From contig CACJMB010000010.1 of the NCBI GenBank assembly GCA_902594405.1, positions 1 through 33,000 on the forward strand: a stretch of DNA of 33,000 bases, written 5' to 3'. Below, piece by piece: positions 1 to 8,430 of this stretch. Each line of letters starts with the position of its first letter. Within the stretch, counting starts at the first letter, position 1. This DNA is from an uncultured Pelagibacteraceae bacterium (GTDB taxonomy: Bacteria > Pseudomonadota > Alphaproteobacteria > Pelagibacterales > Pelagibacteraceae). The translations under genes were made by a program, and so were the position numbers. Below the pieces are notes generated by a model. It was not told the origin of the DNA. It saw nothing but the letters and a program-made list of their open reading frames with translations, and did no database searches.

Positions 1-149
1 AAGGTAAGGAGATGCATATTACTGACGCAATACAATTATTAATAAATGATAAAGAAAAATTTGTAGCTCATAATTTTGAAGGTAAATATCTTGATTGTGG
101 AACAATGCGTGGCTACATAAATTCCTCAAAAGAAATAGGCAAGATATGA
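1..149 (+). CDS. galU: UTP-glucose-1-phosphate uridylyltransferase, C-terminal fragment (5' end outside window)
   Basis: Only the last 48 codons are present, read from base 3 to a TGA at 147-149. GalU makes UDP-glucose from UTP and glucose-1-phosphate in the cytoplasm. The visible tail contains the segment EGKYLDCGTMRGY, which fits the conserved C-terminal EGxRxDCGxxxGY block of bacterial GalU enzymes. The stop codon overlaps the start of the next gene (ATGA, 146-149). That gene is UDP-glucose dehydrogenase, which uses the GalU product, so context supports the call. The catalytic nucleotide-binding N-terminus lies outside the window, so the identification rests on the tail and the neighbour; another sugar nucleotidyltransferase is possible but less likely. 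Confidence 0.8.
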   Translation, partial: GKEMHITDAIQLLINDKEKFVAHNFEGKYLDCGTMRGYINSSKEIGKI

Positions 150-1444
150 AATTGTGCATGATTGGTACAGGTTATGTTGGTTTAGTGAGTGGAGTATGTT
201 TTTCAGATTTAGGTAATGATGTAATATGCGTTGATAAAGATATTAATAAAATTAATAATTTAAAAAATGGTATAATACCAATTTATGAACCAGGTCTAGA
301 AGAGTTAGTTCTAAAAAATTATAAGAATAAAAGATTAAATTTCTCAACAAACATAAACGACTCTGTAAGAAAATCAGATATCATATTTATCTGTGTGGGG
401 ACACCAACAAAAAAAAATGGTAATAGTGCAGATTTAAGCCAAGTATATGCTGCCGCAAAAGAAATATCTAAATCTATAAAAAAATTTAAAATTATAATTA
501 ATAAATCGACTGTGCCCGTGACAACAGGTGATGAGATTGAAAAAATTATATCTAAAAGAGTAAATAAAACATTTTTTTCAGTAGTATCTAATCCTGAATT
601 TTTAAGAGAAGGTGAGGCTATTAGAGATTTTATCTATCCAGATAGAGTGGTAGTTGGATCAAATGATAGTAAATCCCAGAGAATATTAAAAAATTTATAT
701 TCACCATTAATATCAAAAGGTGCAAAATTTGTTTCTACAAAAAGAAGAGCGGCAGAATTAATTAAATATGCTTCAAATGCTTTTTTAGCAACAAAGATTA
801 CCTTTATAAATGAAATATCAAATTTATGTGAAAAAACTGGTATAGATATTGAGGATATCTCAATAGGAATTGGACTGGATAAAAGAATTGGTAGCAGATT
901 TTTAAGAGCTGGACCTGCATACGGCGGGTCATGTTTTCCAAAAGATACTAAAGCTTTAGTTTCAACAGCTGATAAATTCAAAACTAATTTATCAGTCGTA
1001 AAAAGTGTTATCAGATCTAATGATTTAAGATCTGATTTATTATCCAAAAGAGTTAGTTTCATTTTGAATAACAAAATTAAAAATAAAGTTGTATCCTTTT
1101 TAGGTGTAACTTTTAAACCAAATACTGATGATATGAGAGACTCGTCTAGCCTAAAATTAATCCCATTTTTATCCAAAAAAGGTGCAAAAATTAAATATTA
1201 TGATCCTACTGGATCAAAAAAAGAATTTATAAAATTTAAAAATGTTGAATTTTCTAACTCAATACAAGAATCTGTTAAAGGATCAGATATTGTAATTATA
1301 CATACAGAGTGGAACGATTTTAAATCAATTAATTTTAAAAAATTCTCAAAAAATAAAAAACTTATTATTTACGATATGAGAAATATATATTCGCCAAATA
1401 AAATTAAAAAACTAGGTTTTAAATATTTTGGTATTGGAAGATAA
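146..1444 (+). CDS. ugd: UDP-glucose 6-dehydrogenase
   Basis: This enzyme oxidises UDP-glucose to UDP-glucuronate with two NAD+, supplying polysaccharide precursors. The 432-residue protein starts with the Rossmann motif GTGYVG (residues 7-12). It has the FICVGTPT loop (81-88) and the STVPVTTGDE segment (121-130). The catalytic cysteine is C263 in GGSCFPKD, and the C-terminal domain carries GVTFKPNTDDMRDS. I chose the ATG at 146, which overlaps the galU stop by four bases and puts the Rossmann fold at the very N-terminus. An ATG at 95 in the same frame would add 17 unrelated residues inside galU. The gene ends one base from the stop of the convergent RidA-family gene. Length matches the family. 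GDP-mannose dehydrogenase is a relative, but the galU neighbour favours Ugd. Confidence 0.94.
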   Translation: MKLCMIGTGYVGLVSGVCFSDLGNDVICVDKDINKINNLKNGIIPIYEPGLEELVLKNYKNKRLNFSTNINDSVRKSDIIFICVGTPTKKNGNSADLSQVYAAAKEISKSIKKFKIIINKSTVPVTTGDEIEKIISKRVNKTFFSVVSNPEFLREGEAIRDFIYPDRVVVGSNDSKSQRILKNLYSPLISKGAKFVSTKRRAAELIKYASNAFLATKITFINEISNLCEKTGIDIEDISIGIGLDKRIGSRFLRAGPAYGGSCFPKDTKALVSTADKFKTNLSVVKSVIRSNDLRSDLLSKRVSFILNNKIKNKVVSFLGVTFKPNTDDMRDSSSLKLIPFLSKKGAKIKYYDPTGSKKEFIKFKNVEFSNSIQESVKGSDIVIIHTEWNDFKSINFKKFSKNKKLIIYDMRNIYSPNKIKKLGFKYFGIGR

Positions 1445-1445
1445 T

Positions 1446-1907
1446 TTAATTTAACTCAAAAATTGCATCAACTTCAACAGACACACCAAGAGGTAAGCTA
1501 TTTGTGCTTACTGCTGCTCTTGTGTGCATGCCTGCTTCACCAAAAACTGAAGCAATTAAATCAGAAGCGCCATTAATTATTTTTGGTTGGTCTGTAAAGT
1601 TATCAGTTGAATTAACAAAGCCGGTTAATTTTACGCACGATTTAATTTTAGAAAGATCCCCATTACAAGCTGCTTTTGCTTGAGATATAATGCTTAAACC
1701 ACATCTTTCAGCTGCTTTGTAACCATCATCTACAGATAGATCTTTTCCAACTTTTCCTTTTATTAATTCACCATTTTCTGAAATAGAAATTTGTCCTGAA
1801 ATATAAAGTAAATTACCAACAATTTTTGTTGCAACATATGATCCAACAGGTGGTTTAGCTTCTGGAAGTTTGATTTTTAACTCTTCAATTTTTTTTTCAT
1901 AACTCAT
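1446..1907 (-). CDS. RidA/YjgF family protein
   Basis: Small cytoplasmic protein of the RidA (YjgF/YER057c/UK114) family. The best-known members form trimers and hydrolyse reactive enamine/imine intermediates made by PLP enzymes. At 153 residues it is longer than classical RidA (about 128) and resembles the longer subgroup. Visible hallmarks are LLYISGQI (33-40) and the HTRAAVS segment, where R130 occupies the position of the imine-binding arginine. It is the last gene of the minus-strand run and sits 3 bp after the stop of the small exported protein gene. The family is clear; the substrate is not, and deaminase activity is inferred only from R130. Confidence 0.85.
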   Translation of the reverse strand: MSYEKKIEELKIKLPEAKPPVGSYVATKIVGNLLYISGQISISENGELIKGKVGKDLSVDDGYKAAERCGLSIISQAKAACNGDLSKIKSCVKLTGFVNSTDNFTDQPKIINGASDLIASVFGEAGMHTRAAVSTNSLPLGVSVEVDAIFELN

Positions 1908-1910
1908 AAA

Positions 1911-2165
1911 TTATTCTTTCTTTTTAAGTTTATCTTTAATTTTATTTCCTATTTTTTTAGTTCCATCTTTTATTTGATTTGATTTGATTTCTACACCTTT
2001 TTTTATTTCTTTAGTTTTTTTTGCTGATATATCTTTAATATTTTCTGCAGTACAACTTAAAAACTCCTTTGATAATTTTTTTATACCAGAACATTTTTTT
2101 TCCTCAGCTAATAAAATATTAGTAGTTATAAAATAAATTGTTAAAAAAGTTGCTATTTTTTTCAC
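1911..2165 (-). CDS. small Lys-rich exported protein of unknown function
   Basis: I do not recognise this 84-residue protein. Residues 1-20 form a typical Sec signal peptide (two lysines, then a hydrophobic stretch ending ILLA), with likely cleavage before E21. The mature part has two cysteines (C25 and C38), which could form a disulfide. From residue 43 to the end it is almost entirely Lys, Ile, Asp, Glu and Asn in a pattern suggesting a basic amphipathic helix. The start is GTG, overlapping the topA stop by four bases (GTGA), so translation is probably coupled to topA. The overlap, signal peptide and intact frame support a real gene. A periplasmic protein binding nucleic acid or anionic polymer would suit the charge, but that is a guess. 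Confidence 0.72.
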   Translation of the reverse strand: MKKIATFLTIYFITTNILLAEEKKCSGIKKLSKEFLSCTAENIKDISAKKTKEIKKGVEIKSNQIKDGTKKIGNKIKDKLKKKE

Positions 2166-4747
2166 TTTTTTTTCTTACCTTTTGTTTTTTTATTTTTATC
2201 GTATTCACGTCTTTTCTCAATAAGGATTAGAGCTTCTTCCATTGTTAGCTCTACTGGGTCTTTTTCCTCAGGTATTGTTGCATTTAGAGATTTATATTTG
2301 ATGTAAGGTCCATATTGACCCTTCATAATTCTTACTGGTTTTTTATCCTCAGGATGTTCTCCCAAGTCTTTTATAATCGAAGAAGACATTCTTCCAGGTT
2401 TTGCTTCAGCTATTAATGTAATAGCTCTATTTAAGCCTATAGAAAAAATTTCTTCTACATTTTCTAATCTAGCTGACTTATTTTCACATTTTAAATATGG
2501 TCCAAATCTACCTGTATTTAATGTGATTTCTTTTTGATTTTCTGGATTAACACCCAATGATTTAGGTAACGAACAAAGAAATTTTGCTTTATCTATGTCG
2601 ATATTATCTAATTCAATTCCTTTTGGTATAGATACATTTTTCAATAGTTCATTTACTTCAGGATTCTTTTTCTTGGTTTTTTTTCTTTTTTTTGGTTTTT
2701 CTTCCTCAATATTCTCTTCAAGAACTTTCTCATACTGAAGATAAGGACCAAATCTTCCATTTTTTAGAAAAATATCATTTCCATTTTCGTGTTTTCCAAG
2801 AAATTTTGGTTCCGCTAGTTGTGACTGAGCTGCTGCTTTTGCTTTTGATAGCGGTCTTGTAAATTTACATTCCGGATAGTTTGAACATCCAATAAAAGCA
2901 CCTCCTCTAAAACTATTTTTTAAACTCAGTGAACCAGTTTCACATAACTGACATTTTCTAACTATCTTTCCTTCTTTATCGGTATCAAATATCAATGCTC
3001 CTAAACTTTCATTTAAAAGATCCAAAACTTCTCTGGTTCTTTTTTCTTTTACCTCTAAAACATTGCTATTAAAGTCTTTCCAAAACATCTCTAGAACTTT
3101 TAACCAACTTTCTTTACCTGAGGTAATTTCGTCTAATTGATCCTCTAGACCTGCTGTAAAATTGTAATCCACATACTTTGAAAATAGTTTTTCTAAAAAT
3201 GCAGAAATTAATTTCCCTCTGTCAGTTGGAAAAAACCTTTTATTAACTATTTCTGCATAGCCTCTATTTGCTATTGTTGAAATTATACTTGCATAAGTTG
3301 AAGGTCTTCCAATTCCTAACTCTTCTAATTTTTTAACTAAACTTGCCTCTGAGTAGCGTGGGGGAGGTTGTGTAAAATGTTGTTCATCTATAAGAGCCTC
3401 TATATTAATTAGACCTTTTGACATTTCAGGCAAAATTTGCTCATCATCATCTTTGCTTTGATTTGAATAAACTTTTAAAAATCCATCAAATTTCAAAACT
3501 GATCCGCTTGATTTACATATAGTTTTACCGTCTTCAGACTCAATCGTTATTGTATTTCTATCAAATTTAGCTGTCTCCATTTGTGAAGAAAGAGCTCTAG
3601 ACCAAATTAAAGAATATAATTTTTGTTGGTCAGAACTTAAATACTTTTTTATAGAATCTGGATTTCTATTAATATCAGTCGGTCTTATTGCTTCATGAGC
3701 TTCTTGAGCATTCTTTGCTTTTTTTCCTGAATAATTATTTGGATTTTCTGGCAAATATTCGTTGCCATATTCTTTTTTAATAAAATTTCTAAAATCAGAA
3801 ACTGCATCAGCTGATAAATTAGTTCCATCAGTTCTCATATAAGTAATTAATCCAACTGTATCTCCTTCAATTTCAATTCCTTGATAAAGTTTTTGCGCTA
3901 TTTGCATTGTTCTTGATGCACCAAAACCCAATCTACTAGAAGCAACTTGCTGAAGTGTTGAAGTAGTAAAGGGTCCTGAAGGATTTCTGCTAATAACTTT
4001 TGAAGATATATCAGTTATGTTAAATTTTTTGGTCTTAATATTTGAAATTGCCTTTTCAATTTCCTCTTTATTTTTAAATGAGAATTTTTCAATCTTTTCT
4101 CCATCAAGTTGAGAAATACTTGCTGTAATTTTGCTTTTGTTTTTATCTTGAAAATTAATACTTAAAGTCCAAAACTCTTCAGGTTTGAATAATTCAATTT
4201 CATGTTCTCTTTCAGTAATCAATTTTAGTGCAACAGATTGAACTCTACCTGCTGATTTTGAACCAGGTAATTTAGTCCAAAGTATTGGTGATATATTAAA
4301 TCCCACCAAATAATCTAATGCTCTTCTAGCCATGTATGCATCAACCAATAAGGGCTCTATCTGTCTTGGATTTTCAATACCATGTGTCACAGCTTTTTTT
4401 GTTATTTCGTTAAAAACCACACGTTCAATTTCTTTATCCTTTAAAAGTTTTTTTTCATCTAAATATTCTTTTACATGCCATGCTATTGCTTCACCCTCAC
4501 GATCTGGGTCGGTAGCAAGAATTATTTTTGAAGAATCTTTGGCTGCATCAGTAATTTCTTTTAAATATTTTTTTGAAAAGCTATCAACTTCCCATTCCAT
4601 TTTAAAATTTTGATCAGGATCAACAGATCCATTTTTTGAAGGAAGATCTCTAATATGACCATAACTGGCTAAAACGGTGTAGTTATCACCTAAATATTTA
4701 TTAATTGTTTTCGCTTTAGCTGGGCTTTCAACTATGACTAGATTCAT
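2162..4747 (-). CDS. topA: DNA topoisomerase I (type IA)
   Basis: Relaxes negatively supercoiled DNA by cutting one strand through a phosphotyrosine link. The 861-residue protein opens with the TOPRIM domain (VIVESPAKA, catalytic E7; acidic DPDRE at 80-84). The active-site tyrosine is Y303 in ITYMRTDGTN. SKSAGRVQS (163-171) and GIGRPSTYA are further family motifs. The C-terminus has one four-cysteine zinc ribbon (CQLC ... CSNYPEC), then three repeats centred on G[RQ][FY]GPY and a lysine-rich tail, the usual alphaproteobacterial TopA layout. Thirty-seven bases separate it from upstream plsY, and its stop overlaps the small exported protein gene. In many alphaproteobacteria dprA lies between plsY and topA, and rnr follows topA; both are absent here. 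Confidence 0.97.
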   Translation of the reverse strand: MNLVIVESPAKAKTINKYLGDNYTVLASYGHIRDLPSKNGSVDPDQNFKMEWEVDSFSKKYLKEITDAAKDSSKIILATDPDREGEAIAWHVKEYLDEKKLLKDKEIERVVFNEITKKAVTHGIENPRQIEPLLVDAYMARRALDYLVGFNISPILWTKLPGSKSAGRVQSVALKLITEREHEIELFKPEEFWTLSINFQDKNKSKITASISQLDGEKIEKFSFKNKEEIEKAISNIKTKKFNITDISSKVISRNPSGPFTTSTLQQVASSRLGFGASRTMQIAQKLYQGIEIEGDTVGLITYMRTDGTNLSADAVSDFRNFIKKEYGNEYLPENPNNYSGKKAKNAQEAHEAIRPTDINRNPDSIKKYLSSDQQKLYSLIWSRALSSQMETAKFDRNTITIESEDGKTICKSSGSVLKFDGFLKVYSNQSKDDDEQILPEMSKGLINIEALIDEQHFTQPPPRYSEASLVKKLEELGIGRPSTYASIISTIANRGYAEIVNKRFFPTDRGKLISAFLEKLFSKYVDYNFTAGLEDQLDEITSGKESWLKVLEMFWKDFNSNVLEVKEKRTREVLDLLNESLGALIFDTDKEGKIVRKCQLCETGSLSLKNSFRGGAFIGCSNYPECKFTRPLSKAKAAAQSQLAEPKFLGKHENGNDIFLKNGRFGPYLQYEKVLEENIEEEKPKKRKKTKKKNPEVNELLKNVSIPKGIELDNIDIDKAKFLCSLPKSLGVNPENQKEITLNTGRFGPYLKCENKSARLENVEEIFSIGLNRAITLIAEAKPGRMSSSIIKDLGEHPEDKKPVRIMKGQYGPYIKYKSLNATIPEEKDPVELTMEEALILIEKRREYDKNKKTKGKKKK

Positions 4748-4784
4748 AAAATAACAAACTACTCAAAAGAGTTTGATAGTCAAA

Positions 4785-5363
4785 TTAATAAATTTTTGTC
4801 TTAGTTTCTTCTTTATTTTTCAAGCGTTTAATATTTTCTCTGTGGGTAAAAAATATTAAAATAAACATTATTACGTAAAAAAATACATATTCTGAACCTT
4901 CAAAAATTAAAATATAAACCGGTATAGAAAGTGATCCTATCAACGAAGATAAAGATGAATATTTAGAAATAAAAAAAATTATTAACCAACAAATACCAAA
5001 CACCAAACCAAAAATAATATTTAAAGAAAAAAGTATCCCAACATATGTTGCTACACCTTTGCCACCTTTAAATTTTAACCACACTGGAAACACATGACCT
5101 ATAAAAGCGCATAAAGCTGATATATATACTGCATCAGGAAAATTAATTTTAATGTATAAAACAGGTATTACTGCCTTTAACACATCAAGTATTAGTGTTG
5201 AATAACCAATTAACTTGTTACCAGTTCTTAAAGCGTTTGTTGCGCCAATATTACCAGAACCAATTTCTCTAATATCTTTTTTTAAAAAAACTTTGGTTAA
5301 AATTAATCCAAAAGGAATTGATCCCATCAGGTATGAGATTATACCTATTATAAAAAGTTCCAT
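4785..5363 (-). CDS. plsY: acyl-phosphate:glycerol-3-phosphate acyltransferase
   Basis: Integral membrane enzyme that moves an acyl group from acyl-phosphate to glycerol-3-phosphate, making lysophosphatidate, the first step of phospholipid synthesis. At 192 residues, with about five hydrophobic helices, it has the normal size. Three conserved loops are visible: GSIPFG (14-19), GSGNIGATN (35-43), and FKGGKGVAT (98-106). It follows the pyrC-like gene on the same strand with a 2-bp gap. Order pyrB-pyrC-plsY-(dprA)-topA is common in alphaproteobacteria. It needs an acyl-phosphate supplier (PlsX), which is not in this window. Confidence 0.95.
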   Translation of the reverse strand: MELFIIGIISYLMGSIPFGLILTKVFLKKDIREIGSGNIGATNALRTGNKLIGYSTLILDVLKAVIPVLYIKINFPDAVYISALCAFIGHVFPVWLKFKGGKGVATYVGILFSLNIIFGLVFGICWLIIFFISKYSSLSSLIGSLSIPVYILIFEGSEYVFFYVIMFILIFFTHRENIKRLKNKEETKTKIY

Positions 5364-5365
5364 TT

Positions 5366-6652
5366 TTATATTTTAAATAATTCTATACCTTTTACAAATG
5401 TATTGGTTACTTTACCTTGAAGTTTCTTATCTTCAATTGAAGTATTTTTGGATTTAGAGATTAAATTTTCTTTTTTTACAATCCATGGTTTATTGATATC
5501 CACTATGCAAAAATCTGCATGATTTCCAATAGACAGGTTTCCTTTATTTATATTTAATATTTTTGCTGGGTTAGATGTTAATGCCTGAATGATAGTTTCA
5601 AGTTTTACAGATCCGTTATGAAATAATTCTAAACTTAAAGACAATAATGTTTCAATACCAGATGCACCTGTTGCAGCTTGAGCAAAAGTTAATCTTTTAG
5701 ATTCTTCATCTTCAGGTTTATGGTCAGAAACAATTACATCAATAGTTTTATCTTTTAATCCTTGAACTAAAGCTTCTCGATCTTCTTCTCTTCTCAGTGG
5801 AGGGGATAATTTTAAAAATGTTCTAAAATCACCAATATCATTTTCATTTAATGAGAGATTATTTATTGATACACCGCAAGTAAATTTAACATTTTGTTTA
5901 CGTTCCTTAATTATATCCACAGATTTTCCTGCTGATAGTTGAGATATATGATATCGACATTTAGTTTTTTCTAAGAGAGTAAGATCTCTTTCTATTATAA
6001 TCCTTTCAGCAATATCTGGTATGCTTGATAAGCCTAGTTTTGTTGCAATAATACCAGAATTAATCATTCCATTTTTAGCCAAATCGTAATCTTCAGCATG
6101 TTGCATTATAAGACATCCCAAATCTTTGGCTGAATTCATAATTCTAGACATAAGTCTAGTATTTTGAATTGTTTTAACTCCATCAGTAAATGCTATAATT
6201 CCTTTTTTAGCTAGCAATCCAAATTCAGTCATATTATTGCCATCAGTGTTTTGTGTTAATGAAGCGCAAGGAAAGATATTTATTTTAGACTTATCACGTC
6301 CTCTTCTTTTTAAAAAATCTACAATTGATACATTGTCTATAATTGGGTCTGTATTAGGCATAGTTACCACTGAGGTAACTCCACCAGACAATGCCGCATT
6401 ACTTAAAGTCCTAAAATTTTCTTTATATTCATATCCTGGCTCACCTACAAAAACTCTCATGTCTACTATACCAGGAAATATATATTTACCCTTTAAGTCG
6501 GTAGGCTTTTCCCTAGTTGGTAAATTATTTGTATTTACCTTTTTTCCTATAGCTTCTATCTTTCCGTCTTCTCCTATTATTAATCCACCATTTTCGTTTA
6601 TAGAGTTATGAGGATCTATAATATTTGCATTTATAAAGTATTGTTTTTTCAT
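5366..6652 (-). CDS. pyrC: dihydroorotase-like protein (PyrC'), probably catalytically inactive ATCase partner
   Basis: A 428-residue amidohydrolase-fold protein of the class I dihydroorotase family. It keeps several landmarks: IFPGIVDMRVF (58-68), the QHAED segment with H183, YHISQLS with H235, SDHKPE with D310, and the TSNPAKIL helix near the end. However, the metal-binding HxH after the first beta strand reads R66-V67-F68, and the substrate-contacting arginine two residues later is G70. Without HxH a binuclear zinc site is not expected. Inactive PyrC' proteins of this kind are known in Pseudomonas, where they hold aspartate carbamoyltransferase (PyrB) in a large complex. The gene lies directly after pyrB with no gap, which fits that role. 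A catalytic dihydroorotase should then be encoded elsewhere. Confidence 0.88.
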   Translation of the reverse strand: MKKQYFINANIIDPHNSINENGGLIIGEDGKIEAIGKKVNTNNLPTREKPTDLKGKYIFPGIVDMRVFVGEPGYEYKENFRTLSNAALSGGVTSVVTMPNTDPIIDNVSIVDFLKRRGRDKSKINIFPCASLTQNTDGNNMTEFGLLAKKGIIAFTDGVKTIQNTRLMSRIMNSAKDLGCLIMQHAEDYDLAKNGMINSGIIATKLGLSSIPDIAERIIIERDLTLLEKTKCRYHISQLSAGKSVDIIKERKQNVKFTCGVSINNLSLNENDIGDFRTFLKLSPPLRREEDREALVQGLKDKTIDVIVSDHKPEDEESKRLTFAQAATGASGIETLLSLSLELFHNGSVKLETIIQALTSNPAKILNINKGNLSIGNHADFCIVDINKPWIVKKENLISKSKNTSIEDKKLQGKVTNTFVKGIELFKI

Positions 6653-7594
6653 TTATTCACAAAATATTTTTAAACATGCCATTCTTACAGCAACACCTAA
6701 TTCAACTTGTTCTTTAATTACACTTTTGTTTATGTCATCAGCTAATCTTGTATCAATTTCAATTCCTCTATTCATTGGACCAGGATGCATAATTAAAGCA
6801 TCTGACTTTGCATGATCAAGTTTATCTGGCGTTAACCCATAATATTCATAGTATTCTCTATTCGATGAAAGATATGAACTGGTCATTCTTTCATTTTGCA
6901 ATCTAAGCATCATTACAATATCACAATCTTTGAGACCCTTTTTCATATCAGTAAAAGTGTTAACACCAAACTTTTCAATTTCTTTTGGCATAAGATTGGA
7001 TGGCGCAACTATATTAACTTCTGCTCCTAACATTGTAAGAAGATAAATATTTGATCTAGCCACTCTCGAATGAAGTATGTCTCCACATATAGCTATTTTT
7101 AATCCCTGAATTTTTTTTTTTCGATTTCTAATTGTTAACGCATCTAATAATGCTTGAGTAGGGTGCTCACGTCTACCATCACCAGCGTTTAATACGACAC
7201 AATTAACTTTTTGAGATAATAGATTACATGCACCAGAGTCTTGATGTCTGATCACAATTATATCAGGATGCATTGCATTTAGGGTCATTGCTGTATCAAT
7301 CAAAGTTTCACCTTTTTTAATGGCTGAGTTACCCATATTCATTGACATGACGTCAGCACCAAGTCTTTTTCCAGCTAGTTCAAATGAGCTTTGAGTTCTA
7401 GTTGATGGCTCAAAGAATAAGTTTATTTGTGTTTTGCCTCTTAACACATCAATTTTTTTATTTTTACTCTGGTTTAATTTTATGAAAGCTTCTGACTCAT
7501 CCAGGATATAATTAATATCATTAACTGATAAATCTTGGATACCTAACAGATGTTTTTGTGAGATTTTAATAGCTTTATTGGTTTTAATTGCCAT
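6653..7594 (-). CDS. pyrB: aspartate carbamoyltransferase catalytic chain
   Basis: Condenses carbamoyl phosphate with aspartate, the first committed step of pyrimidine synthesis. The carbamoyl-phosphate loop FEPSTRT is at residues 61-67 and HPTQALLD at 144-151 (numbered from the 7594 start). The C-terminal aspartate domain includes MMLRLQNER and [12 protein letters not shown] chose the ATG at 7594 because the family starts close to the HLLGIxxLS segment. An in-frame ATG at 7633, three bases after ruvX, would add 13 residues ([13 protein letters not shown]) without family support but cannot be excluded. There is no gap before the pyrC-like gene. No pyrI regulatory chain is present, in keeping with a PyrB-PyrC' assembly. 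Confidence 0.95.
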   Translation of the reverse strand: MAIKTNKAIKISQKHLLGIQDLSVNDINYILDESEAFIKLNQSKNKKIDVLRGKTQINLFFEPSTRTQSSFELAGKRLGADVMSMNMGNSAIKKGETLIDTAMTLNAMHPDIIVIRHQDSGACNLLSQKVNCVVLNAGDGRREHPTQALLDALTIRNRKKKIQGLKIAICGDILHSRVARSNIYLLTMLGAEVNIVAPSNLMPKEIEKFGVNTFTDMKKGLKDCDIVMMLRLQNERMTSSYLSSNREYYEYYGLTPDKLDHAKSDALIMHPGPMNRGIEIDTRLADDINKSVIKEQVELGVAVRMACLKIFCE

Positions 7595-7636
7595 TAAAAT
7601 TAACTCTATAGCTATAAAGCCCCTAAATGGCAAGGA

Positions 7637-8092
7637 TTAATTGTTTAAATAATCTATAGCCCCTTGAAGAATAAATGCAGCTGCATTTTGATCTATGTTT
7701 TTTTCACGCTTAGAAACATTAACATCAAGCTGACTGGATAGATTAAATGCCCCAACAGTTGAAAGTCTTTCATCCCATAAGCAAACATCTACATCAACAT
7801 TTTTGTCTATATTTTTAGATACATCACTTACTGATTGAGCAGAAGGACCTAATGAACCATCCATGTTAATTGGATATCCAATGATAATTCCTTTAATATT
7901 GTTTTCCTCTATTATTTTTTTTAATTCGTTGATTAGATCATCATTATTGGTTTTATTGATCGTTTTAAAAGGTGTGGCTATTGACTGTTTTTCATCGCAA
8001 ATTGATACACCGATTCTTTTTGAACCAAGATCTAAACCAATCAATCTAGAGGTTTCAGACTGTTTTTTTTTGAATTCTTCAATAGTGATCAT
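7637..8092 (-). CDS. ruvX: RuvX/YqgF family resolvase-like nuclease
   Basis: A 151-residue RNase H-fold protein. Members (YqgF/RuvX) have been linked to maturation of the 16S rRNA 5' end and to Holliday-junction resolution; which job applies here cannot be read from sequence. The acidic residues expected at the active site are present: D21 in IGLDLGSKRIGVS, E108 in LWDERLST and D134 in NIDQNAAAFIL. GYPINMDGSLG (72-82) is also characteristic. It is the first gene of the minus-strand run, divergent from gatC across a 50-bp gap, so the promoter for ruvX-pyrB-pyrC'-plsY-topA probably lies there. Confidence 0.93.
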   Translation of the reverse strand: MITIEEFKKKQSETSRLIGLDLGSKRIGVSICDEKQSIATPFKTINKTNNDDLINELKKIIEENNIKGIIIGYPINMDGSLGPSAQSVSDVSKNIDKNVDVDVCLWDERLSTVGAFNLSSQLDVNVSKREKNIDQNAAAFILQGAIDYLNN

Positions 8093-8142
8093 ATTGTATA
8101 TTTTAAACTTAAGTGATAGTTTGCGACATATTTAAATACCAT
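8093..8142. promoter_or_regulatory. divergent ruvX / gatC promoter region
   Basis: This 50-bp gap is the only place for promoters of two divergent operons. On the minus strand TAAAAT (8105-8100) resembles a -10 box, with ATGTCG (8129-8124) 18 bp upstream as a weak -35. That would start ruvX transcription almost at its ATG. On the plus strand the gatC side contains TTGCGACA (8121-8128), an 8-mer repeated in the hemB/AspH gap at 30660. Neither start codon has a strong Shine-Dalgarno sequence. Assignments are by eye. Confidence 0.4.
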
Positions 8143-8430
8143 ATGAGCATCGATCTTAAAACAATAAAGCACATATCTAAACTATCAAGAATTTCTGTAG
8201 ATGAGAAAAAAGCAGAGAAACTTGCAGGAGATTTAAATTCAATTTTCGATTTTATTGAAAAACTTAACGAATTAAAAACTGACAATGTTGAACCATTAAC
8301 TTCTGTTGCTGAAACAACTCTAAAACTAAGATCAGATGAAGTAAAAAGTAAAAACTTAAGAGATCAAGTAATAAAAAATTCTCCGAAGGAAAATGAAGAT
8401 TATTTTGTAGTACCAAAGGTAATTGAATAA
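8143..8430 (+). CDS. gatC: Asp-tRNA(Asn)/Glu-tRNA(Gln) amidotransferase subunit C
   Basis: A 95-residue protein that wraps around GatA and stabilises the GatCAB amidotransferase. It has the expected pattern: an N-terminal helix ([13 protein letters not shown]), the [22 protein letters not shown] segment in the middle (written here only to mark its place), and a C-terminal VVPKVIE tail. The ATG at 8143 (MSIDLKT...) matches family N-termini; an upstream ATG at 8113 would add ten unrelated residues. The stop overlaps the gatA start by one base (TAATG). First gene of the plus-strand run to 14800. Confidence 0.95.
   Translation: MSIDLKTIKHISKLSRISVDEKKAEKLAGDLNSIFDFIEKLNELKTDNVEPLTSVAETTLKLRSDEVKSKNLRDQVIKNSPKENEDYFVVPKVIE

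Noticed and set aside
95..145. Upstream ATG extension of ugd
   Set aside because: It would add 17 residues before the Rossmann motif and lies inside galU coding sequence; the ATGA overlap at 146 is the better start.
634..1176. Long open frame antisense to ugd, and similar antisense frames inside topA, gatA, gatB, soxA, soxB, rsh and hemB
   Set aside because: They mirror the codon pattern of the real gene on the other strand, have no recognisable domain or start signal, and lie wholly within well-supported genes.
1960..1995. Repeated TTTGA units near the 3' part of the small exported protein gene
   Set aside because: Three short units in AT-rich, Lys/Ile/Asp-coding sequence; low complexity explains them.
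4755..4775. Inverted repeat between plsY and topA as an intrinsic terminator
   Set aside because: The stem is six A/T-rich pairs with no following T-run on the minus strand, and it would cut topA from its operon. Mentioned only as a possible weak structure.
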